Positions 23,792 to 34,932 of a stretch of 64,000 nt of DNA are shown piece after piece. Positions within the stretch are counted from its first letter, which is position 1, and every line of letters begins with the position of its first letter. Both the position numbers and the translations under genes were made by a program. The notes under the pieces are model-generated. The model saw only the letters and a program-made list of their open reading frames with translations. It did no database searches and was not told where the DNA came from. This stretch comes from Aplectana chamaeleonis (Eukaryota; Nematoda; Chromadorea; Rhabditida; Cosmocercidae). The stretch is from assembly GCA_029168955.1 (NCBI GenBank), contig JAPDOI010000441.1:248001-312000 (forward strand). The letters run 5' to 3'.

Positions 23792-24229
23792 ACATTCCAC
23801 ATCATATCATGAGAGTATTCAAACTAACATTTACCACTGTCTATGAGTAGTTGTTAAACGATACGATCAAATTCTTTGGATTTTGTAAACAATGTCTACC
23901 AACAATATCCGAATTTCCTATCAGTTTAGGGTGCTACCTGAGCGGGGGAGGGGGCACTGTTGTATCGCACATGACCACGCCCATTTTTCCGTGCCGCAAA
24001 AACACTCCTGAGGCCAGATTCATCAATTATACCCCGAGTATAATTATACCCCGGGGTGAATATACTCCGAGGTATATCACCTTATACCCCAATTCTGTGA
24101 TTCACAACGCGACAGGCAGCAGTGGTATAATATACTACGGGTATACGGGCTACGGGCACTGCAACGCCCATTATTATCTTTCACCGAACATTTTTTGATG
24201 ACGATACAAAACAGAAAATCTGCAACCGT

Positions 24230-24468
24230 ACAGTTGACCGCAATGTTAAAAGGACATGGTGCGGTTGCGGACTCGCACTAAAACTACGGTAGAATCTGGA
24301 ACTTTGCCAGATTTCGTCATCGATCGGCGCCTCAGCTGATGTTCTCGTGAGCAGAGAGACGATGGTTGGCGCCGATCGATGGCAAAATCTGGCAAAGTGC
24401 CAGATTCTACCGTAATTTAGTGCGAGTCCGCAACCGCACCATGTCCTATTAACATTGAGGTCAACTGT
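24230..24468. mobile_element. Palindromic MITE family M, copy 2
   Basis: It has the same ends as the copy at 23586 and is about 239 bp, flanked by TA. The loop differs from copy 1 by about 30 bp and by a few arm substitutions. Confidence 0.85.
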
Positions 24469-24904
24469 ACAATACTTTGTAAAAACAGAGAAATCCTGTA
24501 GCTATATCTAGTGCATCCCAAATGGGAAGAGAAATTTTGACGAAATGACCATTCCGAACGAACTATACATGTCTACAAGTACCTAATTTTGGCGTATAAT
24601 TAGGAAATTATCTTCAAGGCGCTGCTAGACTGCTCTAAATGAAGTTTTCCTTATTACCTTTGCGTTTTCCTCATAACAATTACGGGGATCCGAGAGCGTT
24701 TCGGAAGAAAATGGATTCGGACTAAACTTGGAAAAGTTTACTCTGCTCAGTCCTAGTTATAGGTTCGATGAAAAATTAGTTTATACAATAGAATTAAATT
24801 TTCCTACTTTTATCAGAGTAAAACATTCACTAAATTTTAATTTGATTTGAATGCTCATAAGATTTCAAAATATTAATCGAATCCGCGAGCGAGATATCGA
24901 AGCG

Positions 24905-25165
24905 CGAAATCGTCCCATCAAAGACAGCGTTCACGATGATCATCCCCGTTGACTTTCCACAGTGAAATGATAGGCGAGAAGGATACTAGGCTCCCAGTGT
25001 CGAAAGAACGGTAGAAAACGAGCCAGGAGCGGCAAAATAACGGCTGCAAACAAGCGTTTTGGTGTTCCAGAACAGCCCCGTGCTCCAGATCCGCCCCCTC
25101 GGAATGAACAAATGAAGACTCAGATTACAGGAATGATTAAGTCAAGGAAAAGCTGATAAAAGAGT
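24905..25165. mobile_element. MITE family A, left half only
   Basis: GACAGCGTTCACGATGATCA through AATGAACAAATGAAGACTCA matches the left half of 4906-5340. The right half is absent. Confidence 0.7.
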
Positions 25166-25263
25166 CGATGGACGGAACTCGCGATAGAATCGGCGGATCC
25201 CGTTTGTTTCGGTGGAATATCACGAGTTTCGGCGTTAGCCCCGACGATTAGAAAAACAAACGC

Positions 25264-25351
25264 TGTCGTTGAGAGCATGTCATAGGGCTAGAGACGCAGA
25301 ATCTCTATGGGACTCTGCATCTCTAGCCAAGGCATGCTCTCAACGACGTTT
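25264..25351. repeat. Short perfect-arm palindrome
   Basis: The arms CGTCGTTGAGAGCATG and CATGCTCTCAACGACG, with GGCTAGAGACGCAGA inside, form a hairpin of about 38-bp arms with a short loop. It lies 48 bp upstream of the probable trans-splice acceptor at 25399. Confidence 0.7.
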
Positions 25352-25398
25352 TAGAGCCCTGAATAATGTCATGATTCATAATTTTTCAACTTTCTCAG

Positions 25399-25587
25399 AG
25401 GCTTCAACGTTCTCAATGGGGACCACTCTCGAGACGGGCAATCGGTCGTGCTTTGTGAGTTTATGATTTTGTCAACTTTTCATGTGGACTTTTTTCATTA
25501 GGAAAACGCCGTTCCTGACATATAACTTTTAGGACCGACGTGAGGAGCTACGTCATCAAAAACAACGAGCAGCTCGTCCCGTCATCG
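25399..25587 (+). CDS. Two 5' exons of an unrecognised gene (partial)
   Basis: An acceptor CTTTCTCAG at 25398 is followed 17 nt later by an ATG at 25416. The first coding exon, 25416-25454, ends at a GTGAGT donor. The second, 25533-25587, lies between CTTTTAG and GTAAGT. Joined in phase 0 they encode 31 residues plus one base, beginning MGTTLETGNRSCF and continuing with a basic, helix-prone DRREELRHQKQRAARPVI. Both introns have consensus sites and the second intron (78 bp) is of normal nematode size, so I read this as the start of a real gene. I do not recognise the product. The next intron would contain the RTE copy at 25.9-28.9 kb. A second frame (RAIGRALTDVRSYVIKNNEQ) is also open across both exons, so the reading frame is not certain. 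Confidence 0.45.
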
Positions 25588-25916
25588 GTAAGTGAATAAC
25601 ATGCAAAAACCTTTTTCCCCTTTATCTCTTTTTTTCGCAATGGTTTTTAGTGGCTGTAATTTTTTAGAAGCGCCGCGCCCCAGATGTCTGATAGAAAGTG
25701 ATCTGGATAGGGTTTTTTTTGTTCCTGTTCCCAATTTCAATTTTGAAGAATTGTTTTCCTGAAAATTTCGATACAATTTCGTGACAGAATTCGCGAAACT
25801 GAAAAAAAAATTTCTGGAGAGTCATCGTTCTGGACGTTTGAAAAAGCCTTTAATTTTTTTTTGATTCTTCAAAATCGAAGTTGGGAAACGGATGAATCGG
25901 ACACGTGGTATTTTGA

Positions 25917-28896
25917 GTGCTTTATTTTTTATCTCGTTTTTTTAATTCCGCACATTGCATAAAGGTGTTGCCGTCCGGCACACTAAGGCCTCTGGTCCAT
26001 AACACCTTAGGATCCGTACCTAGGGAGTTCATGGAGTCTTTGGCCACAAGCCACAATTTCGCCACCCTGAATTGCCGGTCATTGTCGAGTGATATCCAAC
26101 AATCTGCGTTGTCCAATCTTCTGAGCTACTTCCATGCACCGTTTGCTGCTTTGCAGGAAACTCGCCTCAAGGATAGACCAGTCATCAACGTCGGAGAGTA
26201 CGTCATCTACTGTGGTGACGCTGATGATAGGAGAGTGGGAGGCTGTGCGATAGCTGCAAGGAAGGACTACAATGGTATGATCGAGGAATTCGGCTCGACG
26301 TCGTGTAGGAATGCATTTGTGCGACTGCGGGATCACAGAGGATTCAATCTGTGGATAGTGAGTGCTCATGCGCCCACCGAAACCGCCGAAGACAATTCCA
26401 AGGATGCCTTCTACGAGGAACTCAATACGTTGCTAGCCAGGATACCTTGTCAACATGCTGTTGTGGTGGGAATCGACGCAAATGCGAAGATGGGACTCGA
26501 TCAGGAATCCGAAGTACTCGGTAAATGGTTCTTCCCAGTGGAGCAAACATCGGACAATGGCTACCGCCTTGTCTTGTGTGAACGCAGTGGTCTGATTATT
26601 GCATCGACATTCAAGACGAATCATCGCCGCCATCAGCTTACGTGGCAGGGACCAACACAGCTATCTCTGAAAGAGCAGCGGAAGCGAAAGATGACAACTT
26701 TGAAACTACAGCTCGACTATCTTCTGACGAGGAATATTCCAGTATCGGACATTCGAAGATCTAGAGCTGTGTGGGATGTCGCATTCGATTTGGATCACCG
26801 TCCTGTTCTGTTGAACTGCACTTCGAGGATTCATCAGAGGAAGCGAGGGGCTAAGCCTCTCCAGAGGATTGATACGACAAGTCTCAGGGATGAAGAGTGC
26901 AGAAGGAATTTTCGACAACGCGTTTCTATTCACATCGGAGTACGGACTAAGAAGAAACTTTGCGACGCGGATTATTTTGTCAAGTGCATCTAGGACGCTT
27001 CGAAAGAGGCCCTCCCGGTTGTACAGCCTAAGAAGAAGTTCGCCTACGTCTCAGAAGAAACTACATCTACCTACAACAGAGTATGTGCTCTCCGAACTGC
27101 AGGAAACTTCTTGGAGGAGAAGCGTTTGAGGAGGAAGTTGCGTCGGCAGCTTCAAAAGGACCGCGAACGAGAGTGGATGTGTAGAGCTAAGGAGTTCGAG
27201 AAGGCTTGGGAGGAGAAGAATCCGAGGAAAGCCTACACGTTGTTACGACAGTATAGCGGCAAGATGAAGAGATGTTCTGCTGTCCTCAACACTACCAATG
27301 GAGTTGCAGTTGGTGATGCGACGCTGCCATTATGGAAGGATTACTTCAGTTCACTACTGAATCGTCCAGCGCCGTCAGTACCAGAGCTGCCGCATGTTCA
27401 GAGAGCACATTACGATGTCAGTGAGGAACCGTCGACTGAGGCTGAAGTTTCGAATTGTGTCCGGAAAATGAAGAATGGAAAGGCAGGTGGAGATGACAAC
27501 ATCACTGCTGAAATGCTGAAGGCTCTTCCTCCGTCTGGGATTCGTGGAATGACCAACACCATCCGTGCCATATGGATGAGCGAAAGGATACCCGATTCGT
27601 GGAGACATGCGATCATCGTACCTCTTCACAAGAAGCTATCCGTCACGGATCCTAAGAACTACAGAGGAATCTCTCTACTTCGGGTCATGTACAAGTTTTT
27701 AGAACGTATCATTCTCGAGCGACTCATCAAACATCGTGAGGAAACGACCAGAGAGGAGCAAGCCGGTTTTCGACCTGGAAGATCGACCATCGACCAAGTG
27801 TTCGTTGTGAGAAGAGTAATCGAATCGTGGCAGCGGTATTCGAAGCCATTACAGCTTGCTTTTTTGGACTTTGAAGCCGCATTCGACTCTCCTCATCGTG
27901 ATCGAATGCTCAACGCTCTGCGAGCCGATGGAGTCCCGGAAAAGTATGTTCGACTAATCGAGGACATGAACAAAGGAACAACAGCAGCAGTTCGTACGCC
28001 TGTCGGATTTACGTCAGCTTTCGAGGTGAGAACAGGAGTAAGGCAAGGAGCTGTAGCAGGACCTTTCCTATTCAGCTTTGCCGTTGATAACATCATGCGT
28101 AGAGTTGCAGAACAGTTTCCTGCGGACGTGATCCTAACACCATCAGGACGCTCCCTTGTCGACCTGAAGTACGCCGATGACATTGTGCTATTCGCTGAAA
28201 ACAACGCAAAATTGCAAAGGATTGTGAACCTCGTTTCGAAGTATGCCGCAGCCTATGGACTTCGTCTTCGTCCGGACAAATGCAAGCAGATGTGGGTCTC
28301 TCAGAGGCCTTCAACGGGAGTTTGTGTGGACGGACAACGTATCGAACTGGTGGACGGTTTCTGTTATTTGGGCTGTTTGCTGAAGAACGATGGTAGTTAT
28401 GCAGCGGATATTCAACAACGATGTGCGAAAGCTACGTCTGCATTCAATTCTCTAACCAAGTGTTTGTGGTCTACCCCCATCGCGAAGGAAGTCAAGTTGC
28501 GCGTCTACTTATCCGCTATTCGCCCTATCATGATGTACGGATCGGAGACGTGGGCAGCACCGAAGACGCAGATGGAAAGGTTGGATTGCACGGAGAGGAA
28601 GCTTTTTAGACGTTTGCTCGGATATTTCTGGCCGCGGATGTGCCACAACGAAGATCTCTACAACGAGATTGACGCCTTACATCTACGTTTGACACGAGGG
28701 AGGTGCCAACATCTCCCAATGCCATCTCAAGCGGCAACGGAAGTTAGTCTTCGTCTGTTGGGGCATATTTTAAGAAGACCGCCAGATCGTCTTGTTCAAC
28801 ACGCTCTAAGGATGCTTCCAAGTCCTGTCTGGAAACGGCCGCCTGGACTTAGGCGAAAGTTTTGGACGGATGTGGTGAAGGAGGATTTGAAATCAC
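25917..28896 (+). mobile_element. RTE-clade retrotransposon, copy 2, 5' end present but 3' truncated
   Basis: It aligns with copy 1 from 26117 to 28896 and has further 5' sequence: a leader with CCGTCCGGCACACTAAGGCC and an ATG at 26031. Similarity to copy 1 stops at codon SP (28896), about 45 codons before the normal stop, and the 3' tail is absent. LINEs usually lose the 5' end, so later deletion or insertion is likely. No target duplication could be recognised. Confidence 0.9.
26031..28896 (+). pseudogene. RTE endonuclease/reverse transcriptase, broken
   Basis: The frame starts at MESLATSHNFATLNCRSLSS, which includes the first endonuclease motif lost from copy 1. It is stopped once, by TAG at 26991-26993, where copy 1 has CAG. 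Beyond that the same frame is open to 28967. Copy 2 also lacks one codon near 26574 (VLCERS against VDFCERS) and has LDHRP in place of the catalytic SDHRP. The YADD box is intact (KYADDIVLF). After 28896 the frame enters unrelated sequence. Confidence 0.88.
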
Positions 28897-29104
28897 CTAT
28901 TTCGTTTTTTATTATTTCGAAATTCTCATGTCTTTTCCGGTTATGTTGTTGTGATTTGTTTTTATGAACGGTTACTCAATTCCGCCTCAATTTTTGCCAT
29001 ATCTTGTTGATTTGGTTTTTTCTCTAAGAAGTTGATATTTTTGTATTGCTCTCGTAATACTCAGTAGTACACTCATTCCTAGAAGAAGTTTTTTTACACT
29101 CACG

Positions 29105-29276
29105 ATGGCTGGTCTGGTGATGGCTGCAGGGAGCGGGGGGGAGTCTGATGCGAAAAATGGGTTAGAAGCGCGCGAGTATAGGCAGATCGAAATGCCGGAT
29201 ATTTCGGGGGAGAATTGTGACCCGTCAATTCCTGTTGGTGCGCCGGAATTTTCAGTTGGAGCGCGGCAGCTTTCAG
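29105..29276 (+). CDS. Hypothetical first exon, product unknown
   Basis: From an ATG at 29105 the frame reads 57 codons (MAGLVMAAGSGGESD, later PVGAPEFSVGARQLS) and meets a GTAAAT donor at 29277. The composition is protein-like and GC-richer than the flanks. No partner exon or acceptor was identified, and the sequence starts just after the broken RTE end, so it may belong to another, unrecognised, retroelement rather than to a host gene. Confidence 0.25.
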
Positions 29277-29462
29277 GTAAATGGCCTAGATTTTTGGGGT
29301 TTCCCAGCCCGATTTTAGCATCCGAACGCGAGCATTGTAACGCTCCTTGGTCGTTTCAACTGCGTTCGATGCCCACGACGACCTGAATTCAAGTATTCGT
29401 TGCAGTGTAAAATTCTCATGGTCAAAACCAGGATGATGACGTCAGCATCTTGTCAGCAGCGA

Positions 29463-29622
29463 TTCTACGCCCTACACCCCTCATGGCGGTCACCGCGACG
29501 ACGTCACCCTTGACTTTTCGAGCATGGTGGCAAAGCCATACAGCCACCATGCTCCGAAAATCAGGGATGACTTCATCGCGATGACAGCTATGTATGCAGG
29601 GTATAGGGCGTGGAATCGATGG
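29463..29622. repeat. Inverted-repeat element rich in TGACGTCA
   Basis: TCTACGCCCTACACCC at the left pairs with GGGTATAGGGCGTGGA at the right, and CATGGCGGTCACCGCGACGA with a TCATCGCGATGACAGCTATG block. The centre has GGTGGCAAAGCCATACAGCC folding on itself. Confidence 0.6.
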
Positions 29623-29662
29623 TAACAAGGTGATGACGTCATCATATTATTAGAATCTCTGC

Positions 29663-29825
29663 TATGAAAGGTGGACCGAGCTACGATCCACGAAGTCATG
29701 ACGTCATCACCGAGACTGCAGTTCCGGCTATGAGAGGTGGACAGACACACGATCCACGGAGTAGTTACGAAATCATCGAGACTGCAATCCCGACTTTGAG
29801 AGGTGGACCGATGTCATTCCCGAAA
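29663..29825. repeat. Short tandem array of about 70-bp units
   Basis: AGGTGGACCGAGCTACGATC, AGGTGGACAGACACACGATC and AGGTGGACCG recur at about 70-bp spacing with a shared CGAGACTGCA block between them. Confidence 0.6.
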
Positions 29826-30354
29826 AGAACGAGCCACGTTTCGGGTTGACCCCGCCCCTTTTCTCGTTTCGAGTCAGAGCGGTTCAACGGTCCAACCTCG
29901 TTCTGACGGCGCTCGAATCGACTCGGTGTCTGAGCAGACATAGTGGCCCCCACCGTTAAGATAGCACCCAGTTTGCTCGGAGACATTTCACCTCAGGACC
30001 GCAAAAATATAAGGTGAATGTTGAATAGGAACTGGCTTAAAGTTGCAGCGAGCGACTTAAATTCATGGAAATTAAGTATTACATAATACTCTAGCAGCGT
30101 ACGGTAGCCGTTTCTGGAACAACGCTCGAGTTTGTTCGGGACATACTCCATCAGATGAAAAACAGTATCTGTTACGTCTGCTCACAAATTCGGTGCTCAG
30201 CGAGATACTCCACCATTAGGTTTCTGACTATCTCATGTTTAATATTGGAGTATTCCGATCATATTCGAACTTTCTACCAGTTTGATTAGGGACATTTCAC
30301 CTCAATACCGCGAAAATGGACATGTGCCGGAAACTCTGCTTCTTATTTTTCTGA
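29826..30354. other. Spacer, nothing recognised
   Basis: No exon was recognised. GACATTTCACCTCA occurs at 29983 and again near 30292, hinting at a decayed direct repeat. Confidence 0.35.
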
Positions 30355-30565
30355 AATTATTCGTTTATTCGGCCGAATATTCTAATATTGGGCCGTTCGA
30401 ATATTCGAGTAAACGAATTATTAGAAAAATTGACTTTTCCGAGTATTCGAATAAACGAATTATTAGAAAAATTTACTTCTCCGAATTATCAAATTATTCG
30501 AATATTCAATTATTCGTTTATTCGGCCGAATATTCGCTTTCCGAATATTCGTTGACATAGTCTAA
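30355..30565. repeat. Second TTCGAATA repeat block
   Basis: It holds the same unit as 23235-23460 (CGAATAAACGAATTATT, AAAAATTGACTT), here ending in TTCGGCCGAATATTC blocks on both sides, so the array is partly palindromic. Confidence 0.7.
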
Positions 30566-31324
30566 ACTGGACTTCTAGAGGAACATGTACATACCTACCA
30601 TACTTAGTTCAAGATATTATTTTTAAAAACAAATGGTTGTTTCGAAATGCAGTGTGAGTGAAAAGTCAAGTCTAAATCGACTTCGAGTTCGACTTCAACG
30701 AGTTAGCAGTCGTGCGTCACCGCCCCCGTTTGACCCCACCCGTTTACAGAGTGAGGCGACGCGATCGCTCGAGCGGCGCGCTGCACCGCCTCGTTTTTCA
30801 CCACGCCGCTCGGCGGCGGGCGTATAAACGACCCCTAAGCCGCGTCGGGTTTCGACCATAGGTTCGTTGGGGTGGAGACAGCGGTCCGAGAGGTGAAGGT
30901 TGTTTAGGATACCTGAGTGGGGAATGGTGAAGGTTCCCTATAGACTTGCAACTTTAAATTTTGACGTTTTCTTGATCCTCTTTTTCTTGCATTCAATATA
31001 TTTTTAACCATTAATTTTGGAACATTTTTTCCGTTAGATGACCTCCTTTAGAAATTCACTATTCTTAATGAAATGATCTGCCTGGGTCATGAAAAATTTC
31101 CTTTGAGCTGTCTTGGAGTCAAAATTTTTCGGAAAATTTTTCCAAGCGATTTTTGAAAAACTACAACACCCGCGCTAAGTTTTGTAAGAACGGGGAGCAT
31201 CTGGCAAAGTTGGCAAAAAAGCGTCCGGTGCATGCAACTTTTTTCAATGAACACTTTTCGAATTCTGAAAACGCTATCATATTCACAGATCAAATTGCTA
31301 CCTAATTATGTGCACTGTGAACCA
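30566..31324. other. Spacer, nothing recognised
   Basis: A GC-rich stretch (30710-30840) has CGCCGCTCGGCGGCGGGCG and resembles the GC core of the palindrome at 16055. No exon was seen. Confidence 0.35.
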
Positions 31325-31790
31325 AAGCTCCCTTGCTTTCGAGTAAAATTGTTTTTGCTGTAGTTTCACAAAAACGTCGCGCGCGGCAAAGTGCGGCGAA
31401 ACTTCGAGTAGTAATTGTACAAGGAATAAAAGAGCAATCTCTATGTTGTCTTCGTGAATTAGCTGAAAATGGAGCTATCTCAAGATCTAAACAGATTTAA
31501 TTTTCGAAATCCTCCATTTATCGGTCTGAGGCTTTCGCAACAAAAGTCAAACTTTTAAGGAAGTTCCCGAGCGTGTTCAATGGCGGATTTCTAAAATTTC
31601 AATTTGCTAATATCTCGAGATCGCCCCATTTTCATCTAATTCACGAAGAAAACATAGAGATTGCTCTCCTAATAATTGTACAAGTACTACCCAAAGTTTC
31701 GCCGCACTTTGCCGCGCGCGACGTTTTTGTGCAACGGCCGCAAAAACAATTTCACTCGAAAACAAAGCGATTTTAGGGAATTTCGGTACA
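31325..31790. mobile_element. Inverted-repeat MITE, about 0.47 kb
   Basis: The left arm (AAAGCTCCCTTGCTTTCGAG through AGAGCAATCTCTATG) and the right arm (CATAGAGATTGCTCTCCTAA through ACTCGAAAACAAAGCG) are complementary over about 170 bp, with GCCGCACTTTGCCGCGCGCG at the core. It has no coding capacity. Confidence 0.75.
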
Positions 31791-31870
31791 CAATGTGAAA
31801 TGCTGTCTGTGTTTGCGATTGTCACTAATATTATCAATACCATCGTTCGCCCCTCGCCATTAAGCGACTA

Positions 31871-33311
31871 ACAAGGGAAGTATACAAAGCGTAGGTCGGA
31901 TCTGCCAAAACGACTAGTATCGTTAGTATATCTTGTGGCTCAATAGTAAAACTGCGCAGTCTCCCGCCCCGAGCTGCAGGTTCCGAAAAGTTACAAGCTT
32001 AAAGGCAGTGTTCACGATAAAAATCGTTGTTCTGTTTTCCCGCCTGTCTTGAAAACGGTCCCATTCCAATGATGTCTCTGAAATCGTGACAAACCATCTG
32101 GGAACGGAGGTAAGGTCCCTCAAAAATTGAGCTAGGGAAGCATGGTGGACGAGTTTTCCAAGGCTTGTGACTTCCGTCTTTTGCAGCCGATGAATGCGAG
32201 CTGACCTGAGTTAAGAGAGAAGTTGAGAATGTAGGAAAGAACGGGGCCATGATTGGAAATCATCGCTCATTTCACGATCTCGAGCATTCATTTGTTCCCG
32301 TCGGTGGGCAGGTGTTGCGCTTTTGTGGTTTGCCTTGCGCTCGAAGTGGCAACTTCGGGCCCTTTTGGAGCTTTTCCTGGCTCGTTTTCATGCGTTCTTT
32401 CGACGTCAACGTTGCAGTGTGCCCCTCCACTACCCATTCCTAGTGGAAACTAAAACACATTTTTTATCGTGAACACTGTCTTCAAAAAGGTCGGTTGTTG
32501 TGCTTTTTGTACCTTCCAAAAAGCGCATTAGTTTTCGGAAAATCCGGAAATGGACCTCATGAATGTGTTCAGCAAAGAAAACTACCCCCCTGAGCAAAGT
32601 TTGGGTGCAGGCACATTTTCCATACTTTGTCCAGACTGACAGCGTTTTGGACTTGCAGATCACGAATCTGCAGTTTATTAGTCGATTTTCCGAAGTTTTC
32701 GGCTAAGTTCGTTCGAAGCTTCCCAACCAGGGAAAATTTCGAGGGAAAAACGCCACTTTCGAGATTTCCGGATTACCACGATAGATATGTCTCAAAATCA
32801 TTCTCTGAGGGTAACTTGGAGTGCTAAACACGAATCTGGAGTCCGCTTATCGAATTTCTGGAGATTACGGTAGGTATACGGTAGTATGGTCAAAATCTCA
32901 GATTTTAATCAAAATTTGTATACGGGGGTTATTCCGTGTGGAGAATACGATTTCAACGTCCGTTTGTCGATTTTCAAAATATTAAGGTGGGTTTTGGCCC
33001 TAAATGACATGTTACCTACCGTGACCTACAGTAAACCTCAGAATTTCGACAAATGGACTCCAGATTCGTGTTCATCACCCTAGATTACCCCTACATCCAA
33101 CTTTTGAGCTAAATCCGAGAAAATTTTTTGAAAGTCCAAAAAAATGCCTAATGGCTTTGCCTTTTCGCGAGACTTGAAAAATGCCCATAACTTTTTTAAA
33201 TCTGCAGCTCAAGGCGAGATACTGCACATTTTTCCTATTGAGCCAGAAGAGATACTAACGATACTAGTCGTTTTGGCAGATCCGACCTACGCTTTTTGTA
33301 CTTCCCTTGTC
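31871..33311. mobile_element. Large TIR DNA element, copy 2
   Basis: It matches 519-3845 in order. The ends ACAAGGGAAGTATACAAAGC and GCTTTTTGTACTTCCCTTGT are inverted repeats. It lacks the LINE and palindromic insertions of copy 1 but carries a MITE at 31999-32488. Confidence 0.8.
31999..32488. mobile_element. MITE family E inserted at TTAA in the large TIR element
   Basis: The ends are TTAAAGGCAGTGTTCACGAT and ATCGTGAACACTGTCTTCAA. Copy 1 of the host element reads AAGCTTAAAGCGGTGG at this point without the insert, so the target was TTAA. Confidence 0.85.
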
Positions 33312-33727
33312 AGTGTTTTCTGGTTCAGGACTGCAAGCTAAGTCGAGAGACCGACACGGTATTTCCCAAAAAGAATGAGCCATACAGAGCCATAGGTTAC
33401 GATTCGCAGCGTGGCCTAAAAACAAGCCACATAACTACAGTGGCTGAATCTTTTACTGGGACAAGCTATAAACACACCTCCGGAATACCAATCTGCAAAA
33501 GTTGCAAAAAAAACTGCTCCACAAACGAAGCCACGGTAACCAAGTCTATTCTGGAGGTGTTGTTGGAAAAAGATTGATGTTTTCACGAATGGAATGGTTA
33601 CTTGTCCAAAACACAGTGCATATTCCACATGCAATAGAAGTGTTCATTCGCGATTTGACAAATAAAATTTTATGAGAAATTATCAACAGCATAAATACAG
33701 AGCAAGACCATAAACAGCGACATGTAC

Positions 33728-34219
33728 AATACCCGCACTAATTTTTTCAAAAAAGCCGCAAAAGTCGCGAAAACGCGACTTTTCGCCATAACACGGGGGC
33801 ATATTTGGAATAAGCACTGAAAGCTCTTCATTTCGAGCGCAGACATCTCTCAACCTGGTCCAATTTGAAGCGAGAATAAACTTGGTACATGTGAAGGGGA
33901 TGAAAAATCTATTTTTCCAGATTGGGCTGCAGCAGTGCTTATTCGAAAACAGATCAGCAATTAAAGTTGTAGGCCAAGTCCCAGGTCGATTGGTCCCGTT
34001 TGAGCTGAGAACGGGACGTCGGTGTGTTTTCTTTCACTCGATTTTTCTCTGAACCCTATATGCCTTGTTTGCAGGTCTAGAAATGTGTGTGCTCAAAAAG
34101 AAGAGCTCTCGAAGCTGATTCCAAATATGCCCCTAGCTCCCAGAACGGGTCACTTCGAGCCGAGTTATGACGAAAAGTCGCAAATTCGCGACTTTTTTGA
34201 GTAAATTAGTGCGGGTATT
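33728..34219. mobile_element. TIR MITE, about 0.49 kb
   Basis: The ends AATACCCGCACTAATTT and AAATTAGTGCGGGTATT are inverted repeats. Inside them lie AAAGTCGCGAAAACGCGACT and GTCGCAAATTCGCGAC stems. The interior has no recognised protein. Confidence 0.8.
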
Positions 34220-34932
34220 GAATGAAGGCTAATTTCAAAAAAAAAATCGCACAATATTGCAAGCAAAGTGAGAAGTTGACCCGTGACGGATGGAATACTA
34301 CGCACATGAGTAAGTGAGAAAAGCACAGAATAGGAGACAGAAGAACGAATTTCTCGGCCTTATTCAACCCCACAAGGGCCAAGCTGCACACTGGACTTAC
34401 ATTCAGAACCGTACGTTTTTAATGCGCATGAAGCTGCCCGAGGAATGACAGGGGCTGGCCAGTTTTCAGGGCCTTGTGCGCCTATTCAGCACCCTGAAAC
34501 AGCTCAGCGCTCTTGTCATCATATAAAAGCTCTTGACAACGGAGTGCATGTGTCCAAAGGCTAACAGCCGGCGTCAACTGTTACTTGTACATGGAGGGTG
34601 TTCCGCCACGAAAAATAACTCACACACTTTCTTGTTAACTGATACCCGACTAGTACGACACTATTGGCCAGTAATGGCGACCCATCCTGCATGGGAAAAC
34701 AGGTGGTAGAAGAGTAAACGCCAGTTGTAGACGGGTGACCCCGTGCACTCTGTAGTGAAAAGACTAACCCATAATCAACGGCTCTGAAGAGGCAGCCTTG
34801 GCTGCGTTGGGTGGGGATGAAACTCGTCTAAATGCCGCGCAAAGACGCCTCTGTTCTCGCGAATATATCGTTAAACTACATACATATGCACTGACACAGC
34901 GACATTTTCAAAGAAAGACTATTTTCGAAATA
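34220..34932. other. Region 3' of the TRAIP-like gene
   Basis: It should hold the 3' UTR and poly-A site of the minus-strand gene ending at 34933. No canonical AATAAA was seen just beyond the stop. Otherwise nothing was recognised. Confidence 0.35.

Noticed and set aside
29663..29825. CRISPR-like spaced repeats
   Set aside because: There are only three degenerate units of about 70 bp in a eukaryotic setting with no cas genes.
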